From positions 1-64,000 of the forward strand of contig DATJLU010000129.1 in the NCBI GenBank assembly GCA_035509275.1: a stretch of 64,000 nt of DNA, written 5' to 3'. The DNA is from DAHUYF01 sp035509275. GTDB taxonomy: Bacteria > Pseudomonadota > Alphaproteobacteria > ATCC43930 > CGMCC-115725. The position numbers and the translations under genes are program-made. Below are positions 51,070-60,628 of this stretch, piece by piece (positions within the stretch are counted from its first letter, which is position 1; the number at the start of each line of letters is the position of its first letter). The notes beneath the pieces were generated by a model. It saw only the letters and a list, made by a program, of their open reading frames with translations, was not told the DNA's origin and searched no databases.

Positions 51070-53163
51070 ATGCGAAGGAAGCCGTCTACGCGGAAGTACC
51101 TTGCCTGCACGGCGATCACGGCCATGGTCGCCAATCTGCTGACGCCGGTTGCGGCACTTGCCGCCAGCACCAGCTCACCCAGCACCATGTCGGCCGGCGA
51201 TATCGCCGCGGCCGCCAGCGAGAACTTCCCGATCAAGCCGATGCCGTCGGCCCCGAGCGACGGGAGCACGCAGACGCCGATCAAGCACGTCGTCGTCATC
51301 ATCGGTGAAAATCGCAGCTTCGACCATGTCTTCGCCACGTATCAGCCGAAGCCGGGGAACACGGTCTGGAACCTGCTCTCCGAAGGCATCGTGAATGCCG
51401 ACGGGACGCCGGGACCCAACTACAAATCGGTCTATCAGTCGATGGCGATGGACCAGGCGCCTTCGCCGTACCTGCTGAGCCCCGGCGGCAAGTCGGTCCC
51501 CGAGACGCTGCCGCCGCCGCTTGTCGGCGGTCCGACCAACCCGTTCTTCTCGACCACCGCCGCGGCCGAGGCGGGCGAGAACGGCCTGCCCTCGGACTAC
51601 TACCAGTTCCTGACCACGGGAGGCACCGGGCAGACGTCAGGTACGCCCGATCAGCGCATTACCTATGACGGGCAGCCGGTGACCAGCCTGCCGCCCGGAC
51701 CCTTCCAGCTTTCGTCCAAGACGATGCCATACGATGCCTATACGGCAAGCCCGGTTCATCGCTTTTATCAGATGTGGCAGCAGCTCGATTGCAATGTCGA
51801 CAATGCGACGGAGCAGAACGCGTCGGGCTGTCTCGCCGATCTGTTCTCCTGGGTCGAGATCACGGTCGGCGCCGGCACCAACGGTAAGCCGCAACCGTCG
51901 CCCTTCACCGAGCAGTCGACCGGCGAAGGGTCGACCGCGCTCGGCTTCTACAATGTCTCGACCGGCGATGTTCCCTACTTCAAGTCGCTCGCCGACCAAT
52001 ACGCGATGAGTGACAACTTCCACCAGTCGGTGGATGGCGGGACGGGCGCGAACCACATCATGCTGGGTCATGGCGATGCGATCTGGTTCAGCGACGGCAA
52101 GGGCCATCCCCAGGTGCCCCCGGACAATGTCGAGGTGGCGGTGGGAACCAAGAACCAGGGCGTGGTTGCTGAAATCGAGAACCCGGACCCGGCTCAGGGC
52201 ACTAACAACTGGTACGTCCAGGACGGCTATGGCGCCGGCTCCTACGGTTCGCCGTCTTCGGGCGGCGGCTCCTACAGCAATTGCTCGGATCCGTCGCAGC
52301 CCGGCGTGAGCCCGATCGTGGACTATCTCGGCTCGCTGCCGCATGAGCTCGATCCGAAGTGCCAGCAGGGGCATTTCTATCTGCTCAACAACTACAATCC
52401 GGGCTATTTCGGCGACGGCAGCAACGCCTTCACCGACCTCAACAACGACAACACGGTATTCACCATCCCGCCGTCTTCCGTGCCGACCATCGGCGACACG
52501 CTGCTCGCGAGCAACATCTCCTGGGCCTATTTCGGCGATCAGTGGAACCGCTATGTCCAGGATCCCTACGATCTCAACCCGCTCGACGAATATTGCAACA
52601 TTTGCAATCCGTTCCAGTACGAGACGGCGATCATGGCCAATGCGTCGGTGCGCAACGCCCACATGCTCGATACCGCCGACCTCTACGCCGGTATCGCCAA
52701 CGGTCAATTGCCGGCGGTGTCCTTCGTCAAGCCGAGCGGTTTCGTCGATGGCCATCCAGCCTCGTCGAAGCTCGACCTGTTCGAGGGTTTCGTGAAAAAG
52801 ATCGTGGACGCGATCCACGCCCAGCCCTCGCTCTGGTCCAGCACTGCGATCTTCATCACGTTCGATGAAGGCGGCGGCTACTGGGATTCAGGCTATGTGC
52901 AGCCGCTCGATTTCTTCGGCGACGGGACGCGCATCCCGCTGATCGTGGTGTCGCCCTTCACCCAGGCCGGCTATATCTCGCACGCCTATGCCGATCACGT
53001 CTCGATCTTGAAGTTCATCGAGCGGAACTGGTCCTTGCACCCGGTGACGGCCCGCAGCCGTGACAACCTGCCCAATCCCTCATCGACCGCCGCCAACCCC
53101 TACGTTCCCTTGAACAGCCCGGCGATCGATGATCTCTTCGACCTGTTCACATTTCCATCCTAG
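51070..53163 (+). CDS. Secreted alkaline-phosphatase-superfamily phosphoesterase (phospholipase C-like)
   Basis: A 697-residue exported enzyme (signal peptide about residues 1-31, ending ALAAS). The phosphoesterase core contains VVVIIGENRSFDHVFATY, whose Asn-Arg-Ser-Phe-Asp motif is the PLC/acid-phosphatase signature, then FHQSVDGGTGANHIMLGHGD, and ITFDEGGGYWDSGY with the later metal ligands near HVSILKFIERNW. It is thus of the phospholipase C / acid phosphatase AcpA family. The size (about 700) and the large insert are typical of the AcpA-like group. GGGGG lies before the ATG, and a strong terminator follows the stop. Confidence 0.86.
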   Translation: MRRKPSTRKYLACTAITAMVANLLTPVAALAASTSSPSTMSAGDIAAAASENFPIKPMPSAPSDGSTQTPIKHVVVIIGENRSFDHVFATYQPKPGNTVWNLLSEGIVNADGTPGPNYKSVYQSMAMDQAPSPYLLSPGGKSVPETLPPPLVGGPTNPFFSTTAAAEAGENGLPSDYYQFLTTGGTGQTSGTPDQRITYDGQPVTSLPPGPFQLSSKTMPYDAYTASPVHRFYQMWQQLDCNVDNATEQNASGCLADLFSWVEITVGAGTNGKPQPSPFTEQSTGEGSTALGFYNVSTGDVPYFKSLADQYAMSDNFHQSVDGGTGANHIMLGHGDAIWFSDGKGHPQVPPDNVEVAVGTKNQGVVAEIENPDPAQGTNNWYVQDGYGAGSYGSPSSGGGSYSNCSDPSQPGVSPIVDYLGSLPHELDPKCQQGHFYLLNNYNPGYFGDGSNAFTDLNNDNTVFTIPPSSVPTIGDTLLASNISWAYFGDQWNRYVQDPYDLNPLDEYCNICNPFQYETAIMANASVRNAHMLDTADLYAGIANGQLPAVSFVKPSGFVDGHPASSKLDLFEGFVKKIVDAIHAQPSLWSSTAIFITFDEGGGYWDSGYVQPLDFFGDGTRIPLIVVSPFTQAGYISHAYADHVSILKFIERNWSLHPVTARSRDNLPNPSSTAANPYVPLNSPAIDDLFDLFTFPS

Positions 53164-53186
53164 CCGAGCGAACTGCGTCGCTTTCG

Positions 53187-53218
53187 CCGGGAGGGGCAGC
53201 GCCCCTCCCGGTTTTTTT
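53187..53218 (+). terminator. Rho-independent terminator of the phosphoesterase gene
   Basis: An 11-bp GC stem, CCGGGAGGGGC (53187-53197) with GCCCCTCCCGG (53201-53211), has a 3-base loop and is followed by seven T. It lies 24 bases after the stop codon. This is a textbook intrinsic terminator. Confidence 0.88.
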
Positions 53219-53238
53219 GGCGCCGTCAAGGCGGCGGC

Positions 53239-53871
53239 TTATTGCGGCGGCTTGACGCCGTCCTTCTCGGCCACGATCCCCAACGCGATCAAGTCGCCAT
53301 CCTCCTCCTTGGCGACGAGCATCATGGTGTCGGTACCTGGCTTCAACAGGCCCGCGTCACCCGGGACGAAAGCCACGACCGGTACGGTCCGGGCAATCTC
53401 GATGGCGGTCGACTCCGTCTTTCCGGTGGCCTTGCTGACGAAATTCAGCGTGAGTGTCTCGCCGTCGGAGGAAGCGCTCGTAGCGGCGACTGTCGCGTTG
53501 GTCAGGTTTTTGTCCGGCGCGCCAAAATGACCTTCGCCGAGGCCGCGCAGACTTTCGGGAAAGATGTGGACCTCCATCGCATGGAGCCTCTGGTCGCTTC
53601 CCAGGCTCGCGGTCACGCCGACGAAATCCGGCGGCTTGATGTCGGCCAGCGTGCGCGCATCGACGCCGGTGATGTTGGTCTTCGGCGTCAGTTCCAGCGT
53701 CAATCGATCGCCCTTGTCGGTCTTCACCGTGAGCAGGTTGTTGTCGAGCTTTTCGATGGTGGCGCGGATGCGCACCGGCATCCGCGGCGTCTGCTTCGCG
53801 CTTGCCTGCGCGTCCGATGGCGCCGACGCGAGCACGAGCGCGGCGGCAAGAAGCGAGCATGCGTGCTTCAT
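53239..53871 (-). CDS. Exported protein of unknown function (beta-rich)
   Basis: A 210-residue secreted protein (signal peptide about residues 1-21, cut after DAQA). The first half (VRIRATIEKLDNNLLTVKTDKGDRLTLELTP) looks like an OB-type barrel of the DUF5666 kind, and the second half has repeats of beta strands. No catalytic residues are visible. It is convergent to the phosphoesterase gene. Confidence 0.62.
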   Translation of the reverse strand: MKHACSLLAAALVLASAPSDAQASAKQTPRMPVRIRATIEKLDNNLLTVKTDKGDRLTLELTPKTNITGVDARTLADIKPPDFVGVTASLGSDQRLHAMEVHIFPESLRGLGEGHFGAPDKNLTNATVAATSASSDGETLTLNFVSKATGKTESTAIEIARTVPVVAFVPGDAGLLKPGTDTMMLVAKEEDGDLIALGIVAEKDGVKPPQ

Positions 53872-54119
53872 GAGACCCTCCTGATGGTGTGGGATGCCGA
53901 CGTTGCGCCCGATGCGCCGGCGAGCGGCGCAGGCGACGGCTCACGTCCGTCGAAGGTGACGATCGGGCGCTTCCCGAGAAGGCCCATCTTCGGTCAGTCT
54001 CGCCCAGGATGATGACGCCATCGTGTCCGCTGCTGAGCCTCGCGTGCCTTACCTATTGCAACCGGAGATATTGAAGCTGCCCTCGGTCCCGGCTACCGTG
54101 GCTGCGCCAGGGAGGGACA

Positions 54120-54740
54120 ATGCTCAAGATCTGGGGACGGGCGACCTCGTCCAATGTGCAGAAGGTGCTGTGGACCTGCGCCGAGCTCGGCGTCCCGTTC
54201 GAGCGTGTCGATTGGGGCGGCCCTTTCGGCGGCAACAAGGATCCCCACTATCTCGCGCTCAACCCGAACGGCCTCGTGCCGACGGTCGAGGATGGCGAGC
54301 TGGTCATCTGGGAGAGCAACACCATCATGCGCTATCTCTGCGCCAAGCATGGCGGCGAGCGCCTCCATCCCGCAGAGCCGGCACGGCGCACCGATGTCGA
54401 GCGCTGGATGGACTGGCAGCTCTCGGCGCTGACCCAGCCCATGGCCGCCATGCTGCTCGGCTATTATCGCACCCCGGAGGAAAAGCGCGATCCTGCGGCG
54501 CTCGAAGCGTCGCGGCTGCGCGCCATCGATCTGTGGCGGATCATCGAACAGCAACTCGGGCATGGCGACTATCTCGCCGGGCCGGCGCTTACCCTCGCCG
54601 ATATCTGCGTCGGCATTTGGGCCTATCGCTGGCATGCCTATCCGATCGAGCGGCCGAGCCTGCCGCGGCTCAAGGCCTGGTATGAGCGCTTGGGCACGGC
54701 GCCGGGCTTTGCCACGCATGTTGCGAGGCCGCTGGCGTGA
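54120..54740 (+). CDS. Glutathione S-transferase family protein
   Basis: A 206-residue GST of the bacterial beta/theta-like type: MLKIWGRATSSNVQKVLWTCAELGVPFERVD is the thioredoxin-fold start with the Ser-rich active-site loop, LNPNGLVPTVEDG has the cis-Pro loop, ESNTIMRYL the Glu-Ser that binds glutathione, and LADICVGIW is the helix 6 N-capping motif. Substrate unknown. GGGAGG-like sequence precedes the ATG. Confidence 0.9.
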   Translation: MLKIWGRATSSNVQKVLWTCAELGVPFERVDWGGPFGGNKDPHYLALNPNGLVPTVEDGELVIWESNTIMRYLCAKHGGERLHPAEPARRTDVERWMDWQLSALTQPMAAMLLGYYRTPEEKRDPAALEASRLRAIDLWRIIEQQLGHGDYLAGPALTLADICVGIWAYRWHAYPIERPSLPRLKAWYERLGTAPGFATHVARPLA

Positions 54741-54847
54741 GAGGGGATTTCACGTAATCGTGAAGGAAGGGATGGGGGGCCGTCCCTATCATTCACGCAA
54801 TCGCGCTGCGGGCCCTGGCCCGCGCAACAACGAAGCAGGAGAAGAAC

Positions 54848-55324
54848 ATGGCGGGGTTTGCCAAGGTGGGTGTGGCGGCGGCGGCGCTGGGGCTGGCGCT
54901 CGCGTTCGGCACCGTCGCCGTCGTGGCGCAGGACAAGGAAGCCGAGATCAAGACGCGCCAGGACACGATGAAGCGGCAGGGCAAGGACTTCAAGGCGATC
55001 CAGGATTACGTCAAAGGCGAGGGCGATCAGGCCGGCGCCGAGGCGGCGATCGCCGATCTGCAATCGATCGCGCCAAAGATCGTCACGCTCTTCCCCGAAG
55101 GCACCGGTCTCGATGCGTTCCCCGGCAAGACCGGCGCCAAGCCCGCGATCTGGACGGAGTGGGACAAGTTCAAGATGATCCCGGTCGCGCTGCAAAGCGC
55201 CGAGGAGAAGCTAGCCGCCGCGATCAAATCCGGCGACAAATCGGCGGTCGGCGAACAGCTGATCAATACCGGCAAGAACGGCTGCGGCGCCTGCCACGGC
55301 AGCTATCGCGAGAAGATCTCGTAA
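54848..55324 (+). CDS. Cytochrome c (class II, c'/c556-type)
   Basis: A 158-residue periplasmic cytochrome. The signal peptide ends about residue 28 (AVVAQ). The heme site is at the C-terminus, C146-x-x-C149-H150 in NGCGACHGSYREKIS, as in four-helix-bundle c' and c556 proteins; the Met ligand may be in the N-terminal helix (RQDTMKRQGKDFKAI). It lies upstream of a diheme cytochrome gene. Confidence 0.87.
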   Translation: MAGFAKVGVAAAALGLALAFGTVAVVAQDKEAEIKTRQDTMKRQGKDFKAIQDYVKGEGDQAGAEAAIADLQSIAPKIVTLFPEGTGLDAFPGKTGAKPAIWTEWDKFKMIPVALQSAEEKLAAAIKSGDKSAVGEQLINTGKNGCGACHGSYREKIS

Positions 55325-55424
55325 GGCGCGTCCCGAGCCCTCTCTCTTGGGGAGAGGGCAGGCGAGGGCGTGATGCGGCAAGCGTCATACCGCAGCAGTG
55401 TCGAAGGCGAGGGCGCTTCGGTTG

Positions 55425-55507
55425 CCCCGCCCCACCTCACCCCACCCCTCTCCGCCCCTCAGGGGCGGAGAGGGGGGACCCGCGCAGCGGGGGGTAAGGT
55501 GGGGCGG
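55425..55507. repeat. Large inverted repeat at the 5' end of the diheme cytochrome gene
   Basis: CCCCGCCCCACCTCACCCC...CCGCCCCT on the left can pair with AGGGGCGG...GGGGTAAGGTGGGGC on the right. It is of the same kind as the long hairpin near 41.9 kb and as that near 20.05 kb in its composition. If the frame at 55370 is used, it would be translated as a Pro/Gly/Arg-rich lead. Confidence 0.6.
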
Positions 55508-55522
55508 CGGTGGTCTGGTGCG

Positions 55523-56407
55523 TTGTATCAGACATTTCTCACGCAGCTCACCATCGCGCTCTTTTTCGCGCTGACGCTCTCGGCGCGCGCCGCCGATGAA
55601 GCGCAACTGAAGCGCGGCGAGCTGCTGTTCAAAGCGGCGGATTGCGTCGCTTGCCATACCGATGCGAAGGGCGGCGGCGCGCCGCTGGCCGGCGGCCGCA
55701 AGCTCGAGACGCCGTTCGGCATCTTCTACTCGCCCAACATCACACCCGATCGCGAGGACGGCATCGGCAGTTGGAGCGAGGCGCAATTCCACCGCGCGCT
55801 GCGCGAAGGCATCGACCAAGAGGGCCGCTACCTCTATCCCGTGTTCCCCTTCACCTCCTTCACCGGGATGAGTGATGCCGATATCGCCGCTCTCTATGCC
55901 TACCTGCGCTCGCTGCCGCCGGCGGCGCGGCCGAACCAGCGCTACGAGCTGAGATTTCCCTTCGGTTGGCGCTTTCTGCTGATGTTCTGGCGCACGCTGT
56001 TCTTCCACGAGGGGCCGCTGCAGCCGGATCCCGACAAAGGCAGTGAGTGGAATCGCGGCCGCTATCTTGCCGAAGCCGTGGTGCATTGCCAGGAATGCCA
56101 CACGCCGCGGAATTTCCTCGGCGGGCTCAAGGAGAGTGAGGCCTATTCCGGCAATCCGCAGGGGGTCGCCGGCGTGAAGACGCCCAATATCACCGGCGAT
56201 GACGCGACCGGCATCGGCAAATGGAGCGTCGAGGACATCGCTGCGCTGCTCAAGACCGGCCAAACGCCGGATATGGATTTTGTCGGCTCCGCCATGGCCG
56301 AGGTGGTGAAGGGCACGGCGGCGCTCGACGATGCCGACCGCCGCGCCATCGCCGTCTACATCAAATCGATCCGCCCGATCCATACCGAAAAGAAGCCGGC
56401 CTCCTAG
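55523..56407 (+). CDS. Diheme cytochrome c
   Basis: A cytochrome with two c-type heme sites: CVACH in the first domain (after LLFKAADCVACH) and CQECH (VVHCQECHTPRN) in the second, each domain about 100 residues. The region between has an amphipathic segment. The signal peptide is best formed from a TTG at 55523 (YQTFLTQLTIALFFALTLSARAADE). An open frame back to an ATG at 55370 runs through the inverted repeat and gives an implausible Pro/Arg lead, so I prefer the later start, but it is uncertain. It is like the cytochrome subunits of alcohol and aldehyde dehydrogenases, with a terminal electron-carrier role. Confidence 0.78.
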   Translation: MYQTFLTQLTIALFFALTLSARAADEAQLKRGELLFKAADCVACHTDAKGGGAPLAGGRKLETPFGIFYSPNITPDREDGIGSWSEAQFHRALREGIDQEGRYLYPVFPFTSFTGMSDADIAALYAYLRSLPPAARPNQRYELRFPFGWRFLLMFWRTLFFHEGPLQPDPDKGSEWNRGRYLAEAVVHCQECHTPRNFLGGLKESEAYSGNPQGVAGVKTPNITGDDATGIGKWSVEDIAALLKTGQTPDMDFVGSAMAEVVKGTAALDDADRRAIAVYIKSIRPIHTEKKPAS

Positions 56408-56492
56408 CGCCGCACGGCCACGCCGCCTATCATGCGCCCCGGTCAAAGCTAGGGTATGCACACAACTCGGAAGGCATCACAGCTCAATATCT

Positions 56493-56585
56493 TATCCCGC
56501 CGTCCCCGCGAAAGCGGGGACCCAGAGGACGCGCCCCAGTCGTCGGCCTTGGAGCTCTGGATGCCCGCGTTCGCGGGCAAGGCAA
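56493..56585. repeat. Dispersed palindromic repeat element, copy 2
   Basis: CGTCCCCGCGAAAGCGGGGACCCAGAG and CTCTGGATGCCCGCGTTCGCGGGCAAG: the same modules as at 35680-35815. It lies between the diheme cytochrome and the SDR gene. It is a member of the REP-like family. Confidence 0.7.
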
Positions 56586-56645
56586 GTCTTGAGAGGTGAA
56601 GCGTCGCGAGCTGCGCCGATGCCCGAAGATCAAAGGGAGGGTTGC

Positions 56646-57425
56646 ATGGATTTTGGCATTGCCGGCAAGAAGGCGCTGGTCTGCGCGGCGAGCAAGGGGT
56701 TGGGCAAGGGCTGCGCGATGGCGCTGGGCGGAGAAGGCGTCGAGCTCGTCATTCTCGCCCGCGGCAAGGAGGCCCTCGAAGCGACCGCGGCGGAGATCCG
56801 CCAGGCGACTGGTGCCAAGGTCGCGACCGTCGTCTGCGACATCACCACCGAGGAGGGGCGGAAGGCGGCGCTCGCCGCATGCCCTGAGCCCGACATCCTC
56901 ATCAACAATGCCGGCGGGCCGCCGCCCGGCGATTTCCGCGAATGGGACCGCGCCGCCTGGATCAAGGCGATCGACGCCAACATGCTGACGCCGATCGAGC
57001 TGATCCGCCGCACGGTCGACGGCATGATCACCCGTCGCTTCGGGCGTATCGTCAACATCACCTCGAGCGCGGTCAAGGCGCCGATCGACATCCTCGGCCT
57101 GTCCAACGGCGCGCGCACCGGCCTCACCGGCTTCGTTGCCGGCCTCGCGCGGAAGACGGTGCGGAACAACGTCACGATCAACAATTTGCTGCCGGGTGCG
57201 ATGGATACCGACCGGCTCCGCACCACCATCGACGTGATGGCCAAGAACCGCAACATGTCGGTCGATGCGGTTCGGGCCGAGCGCGCCGCGGCGATTCCCG
57301 CCGGCCGCTTCGGCACCTCCGACGAGTTCGGCGCCGCCTGCGCCTATCTCTGCAGCGCGCAAGCGAGCTATGTCACCGGCCAGAATTTCCTGATCGACGG
57401 CGGCGCTTATCCCGGCACCTTCTAG
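56646..57425 (+). CDS. SDR-family oxidoreductase with degenerate active site
   Basis: A 259-residue SDR fold. The cofactor motif is CAASKGLG (residues 13-20) and NNAG is at 87-90. The catalytic Ser is probably S140/S141 (NITSS), but the expected Tyr-x-x-x-Lys is replaced: the aligned sequence is L150-G-L-S153-N154, so both Tyr and Lys are missing. Such a group exists among 3-oxoacyl-ACP-reductase-like proteins. It may be catalytically altered or a binding protein. GGGAGGG precedes the ATG. Confidence 0.85.
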   Translation: MDFGIAGKKALVCAASKGLGKGCAMALGGEGVELVILARGKEALEATAAEIRQATGAKVATVVCDITTEEGRKAALAACPEPDILINNAGGPPPGDFREWDRAAWIKAIDANMLTPIELIRRTVDGMITRRFGRIVNITSSAVKAPIDILGLSNGARTGLTGFVAGLARKTVRNNVTINNLLPGAMDTDRLRTTIDVMAKNRNMSVDAVRAERAAAIPAGRFGTSDEFGAACAYLCSAQASYVTGQNFLIDGGAYPGTF

Positions 57426-57564
57426 TCGGGGCCGCAACATATCTGTCATGGAGCGGAGAGCTGCTCGGGAAGCGCCGTGATTCAGCTTTCGCCTGAAGCA
57501 GCGAGGTGATAGCGTCCGCGCTTCACGAAATCCCGCGCTCGCGCAGAGAGCCAAGGAGTCTCGC

Positions 57565-59925
57565 ATGGACTTCTTCCGCCGCTTCACCTTCCTGCTCTGC
57601 GCTCCGGCCTTCGATGCCGACGACCTCGAAGGCTCGCGGCTGCAGCAGATCATCGCCGCCGTCGAGAAGCTCGGCTTTGCCGTGCTGAAGGCCCGCCGCG
57701 CCGAAGATGCGGAGCTCGCGATCAAGACCGACGCCGCGATCGGCTGCATGATCGTCGATTGGGGCAAGAAGGGCATGGATGGCAAGATGGCCGCGCTCAC
57801 CGCCTATGTGCGCGGCCGCGGCCTCGAGATGCCGATCATCCTGCTGGTGCGGCGCAAGCGCCTCGAAGACGTGCCGGTCGAAGTCCTCGACCATGTCGAT
57901 GGCTATATCTTCCTCGCCGAGGAGACGCCCGAATTCATCGCCAAGAACCTGGTCAGCCGCCTCAAGCAATATGCCGAGACGCTGAAGACGCCGTTCTTCG
58001 GGGCGCTCGTCGACTACGCCGAAGAGGGCAATCAGCTCTGGACCTGTCCCGGTCACAATGGCGGCGTGTTCTACAGCCGCAGCCCCATCGGCCGCATTTT
58101 CGTCGAGCATCTCGGCGAGGCTGTGTTCCGCGACGATCTCGACAATTCCGTGCTGGAGCTCGGCGATCTCTTGACCCATGAGGGGCCGGCGCTCCGGGCG
58201 CAGCAGGAAGCGGCCAAGATCTTCGGCGCGGAGAAGACCTATTTCGTCCTCAACGGCACCTCGGCCTCCAACAAGATCGTGCTCTCGGCGCTCGTCGCCG
58301 AGGGAGATCTGGTGCTGTTCGACCGCAACAACCACAAGGCCGCGCATCACGGCGCGTTGCTGCTGGGCGGCGGCGTCCCGATCTATCTCGAGACCGATCG
58401 CAATGCCCAAGGCATGATCGGTCCGATCGATATCGCGGCGCTCGACGAAGCGAAGATCCGCGACAAGATCCGCCGCCATCCTCTGGTTGATGATCGCGAC
58501 GCCTGGAAGCGCGAGCGCCCGTTCCGCGTCGCCGTGATCGAGCAATGCAGCTATGACGGCACCATCTACAGCGCCGAGATGATCCTCGAGAAAGTCGGAC
58601 ATCTCTGCGACTACATCATGTTCGATGAGGCCTGGGCCGGCTTCATGAAATTCCATCCGCTTTTCGCCAGTCGTTTTGCCATGGGGCTGCAGCGGCTCGA
58701 TGCACGCAGTCCCGGCATCATCGCCACGCAATCGACGCACAAGCAGCTCGCGGGCCTGTCGCAGGCCTCGCAAATCCACGTCAGGGATCGTCACATCCGC
58801 GGCCAGACCCGCCGCGTCGAGCATCGCCGCTTCAACGAGACCTTCCTCATCCACGCCTCCACCTCGCCCTTCTACCCGCTCTTCGCCTCGCTCGATGTTG
58901 GCGCGCAGATGATGAAAGGCAAATCCGGCGAAGTACTGTGGGACGATACCATCAAGCTCGGCATCGAGCTGCGCAAGAAGATCAGGGCGATCCGCCGCGA
59001 GTTCGAGGAGAAGGAAGCCGATGTCGCGCGGCGCTGGTTCTTCGAGCCCTTTGTTCCCGATCGCGTGGTCGCGCCCGGCGCGGGGCAGGGCGCGGCGGGC
59101 CGCGAGGCGCCGTGGGAGGATATCCCGACCGAAGATCTGGCGGTCGATCCACGCTATTGGGAGCTGAGCCCGGGGGCCGCCTGGCACGGCTTCAAGCACG
59201 TGGCGCCGCGTTATGCGATCACCGATCCCAACAAGCTGACCTTGCTCACGCCGGGGTTCAACCGTGCCACCGGAGCCTATGAGGCGCATGGCGTTCCGGC
59301 ACCGATCGTGGCGGAATATCTGCGCGAGAACCGGGTCGTTCCGGAGAAGAACGACCTCAACTCGCTGCTCTTCCTCCTGACGCCGGGCGTCGAATCGAGC
59401 AAGGCCGGAACGCTGCTCAGCGCGCTCGTCGCCTTCAAGCGCTATCACGACGACAATGCGCCGTTGGACGAGGTCATCCCGGAATTCGTGCATAGCCGGC
59501 AGCGACGCTATGCGGGAATGCGGCTGCGCGACCTCTGCGCCGAGATGCACACCTTCCACCGCGAGAACCAGACGAGCCTGCTGCAGCGCCTGCAGTTCCG
59601 GCCCGAGCATTTGCCCAAACCGGTGCTGCCGCCACACGAAGCGGTCCGGCAATTGACGCGCAACAAGGTAAAGTACCTGCCGCTCGATCGGCTCGCGGGC
59701 CATGTCGCCACGACCTTGTTCGTCGTCTATCCCCCGGGCATCGCCACCATCGTTCCCGGCGAGCTTCTCGATGAGCGCGCCAAGCCGATGCTCGACTATC
59801 TCGCGCTTTTCGAGCGGAGCGCCAATCTGTTTCCGGGGTTCGATACGGAAATCCAGGGCCTTTATCGCGAGACCGAGCCGGACGGCACCATCCGCTTCTA
59901 CACCTATGTGACGGACGCGCCCTGA
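57565..59925 (+). CDS. Orn/Lys/Arg decarboxylase family protein (class I)
   Basis: A 786-residue PLP-dependent decarboxylase. The N-terminal 125 residues are the response-regulator-like wing domain. The core contains PGHNGGVFYSRSPIGRIF, NGTSASNKIVLSALVAEGD, DEAWAGFMKFHP and the PLP Lys K393 in STHKQLAG. The C-terminal domain (PPGIATIVPGELLDERAK) is standard. It is arginine, lysine or ornithine decarboxylase; substrate cannot be told from the motifs. It is used for acid stress or polyamine synthesis. The gene appears to stand alone. Confidence 0.9.
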   Translation: MDFFRRFTFLLCAPAFDADDLEGSRLQQIIAAVEKLGFAVLKARRAEDAELAIKTDAAIGCMIVDWGKKGMDGKMAALTAYVRGRGLEMPIILLVRRKRLEDVPVEVLDHVDGYIFLAEETPEFIAKNLVSRLKQYAETLKTPFFGALVDYAEEGNQLWTCPGHNGGVFYSRSPIGRIFVEHLGEAVFRDDLDNSVLELGDLLTHEGPALRAQQEAAKIFGAEKTYFVLNGTSASNKIVLSALVAEGDLVLFDRNNHKAAHHGALLLGGGVPIYLETDRNAQGMIGPIDIAALDEAKIRDKIRRHPLVDDRDAWKRERPFRVAVIEQCSYDGTIYSAEMILEKVGHLCDYIMFDEAWAGFMKFHPLFASRFAMGLQRLDARSPGIIATQSTHKQLAGLSQASQIHVRDRHIRGQTRRVEHRRFNETFLIHASTSPFYPLFASLDVGAQMMKGKSGEVLWDDTIKLGIELRKKIRAIRREFEEKEADVARRWFFEPFVPDRVVAPGAGQGAAGREAPWEDIPTEDLAVDPRYWELSPGAAWHGFKHVAPRYAITDPNKLTLLTPGFNRATGAYEAHGVPAPIVAEYLRENRVVPEKNDLNSLLFLLTPGVESSKAGTLLSALVAFKRYHDDNAPLDEVIPEFVHSRQRRYAGMRLRDLCAEMHTFHRENQTSLLQRLQFRPEHLPKPVLPPHEAVRQLTRNKVKYLPLDRLAGHVATTLFVVYPPGIATIVPGELLDERAKPMLDYLALFERSANLFPGFDTEIQGLYRETEPDGTIRFYTYVTDAP

Positions 59926-59932
59926 CCGAAGC

Positions 59933-60505
59933 TCAGGGCCGGTCCTCCTTGACCGGCTTGCCCGCCGGTTCGTCCGGCGGCGCCGACCCGCCGGCGCCGA
60001 GCGCGCGTTGCATGAGGATGGTGTCGGTCCAGCGCCCGAACTTGAAGCCGACGCAGGGCAGGAGGCCGACCTGCCGGAAGCCGTTGGCGCTGTGGAATTC
60101 GATCGAGGGCAGGTTGGCGCTGTCGATATAGGCGATCATCTGCCGATAGCCCGCCCCCGTGCACGCCTCGACCAGCGCCGGCAACAGCCTGCGGCCGATG
60201 CCGGCATGGAGATGGTCGTGGTGGACGTAGATCGAGTGCTTGACCGCATAGCGATAGGCCGGTCGCTTGCGGAACGGCACGGCATAGGCATAGCCGAGGA
60301 TTGCGCCCTCCCGTTCCGCGACGATATGCGGCAGGCGGCGCTTCAGCATGGATTTGCGGCGGCGCTTGATGTCGTCGGGGTGCAGCGGCTCCATCTCGTA
60401 TTCGCCGAGTCCATGCTGAACATGGTGGCTGTAGATGGCGATCATCGCCGGCACATCGGCTTCGGTCGAGGAACGGACGAGGATTTCCTGTACGCTATCC
60501 GGCAT
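59933..60505 (-). CDS. GNAT-family N-acetyltransferase (phosphinothricin acetyltransferase-like)
   Basis: A 190-residue GNAT enzyme of the PAT/MddA type. The acetyl-CoA loop region is HAGIGRRLLPALVEAC (motif A, R/Q-x-x-G-x-G/A). Earlier LGYAYAVPFRKRPAYRYAVKHSIYVH and later FHSANGFRQVGLLPCVGFKFGRW are characteristic of PAT, which acetylates glufosinate-like amines and methionine sulfoximine. GGGAGAC precedes the ATG at 60505. It is convergent with the decarboxylase gene. Confidence 0.87.
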   Translation of the reverse strand: MPDSVQEILVRSSTEADVPAMIAIYSHHVQHGLGEYEMEPLHPDDIKRRRKSMLKRRLPHIVAEREGAILGYAYAVPFRKRPAYRYAVKHSIYVHHDHLHAGIGRRLLPALVEACTGAGYRQMIAYIDSANLPSIEFHSANGFRQVGLLPCVGFKFGRWTDTILMQRALGAGGSAPPDEPAGKPVKEDRP

Positions 60506-60628
60506 GTCTCCCGCTCTCCACATCGCGCCGCCTGCCGAGCGCGAGCGAGAGCATCATCGCGCGTGGACTATTTCAATTCCGTGACGACCGACGCGGTGCG
60601 GACAGTTCGCCGCGCCCCAGCCCTGGCT

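Noticed and set aside
57523..59703. A 726-residue open frame on the minus strand opposite the decarboxylase
   Set aside because: It is antisense to a clear PLP enzyme, is Arg/Asp/Leu-rich without any motif, and arises from high third-position GC.
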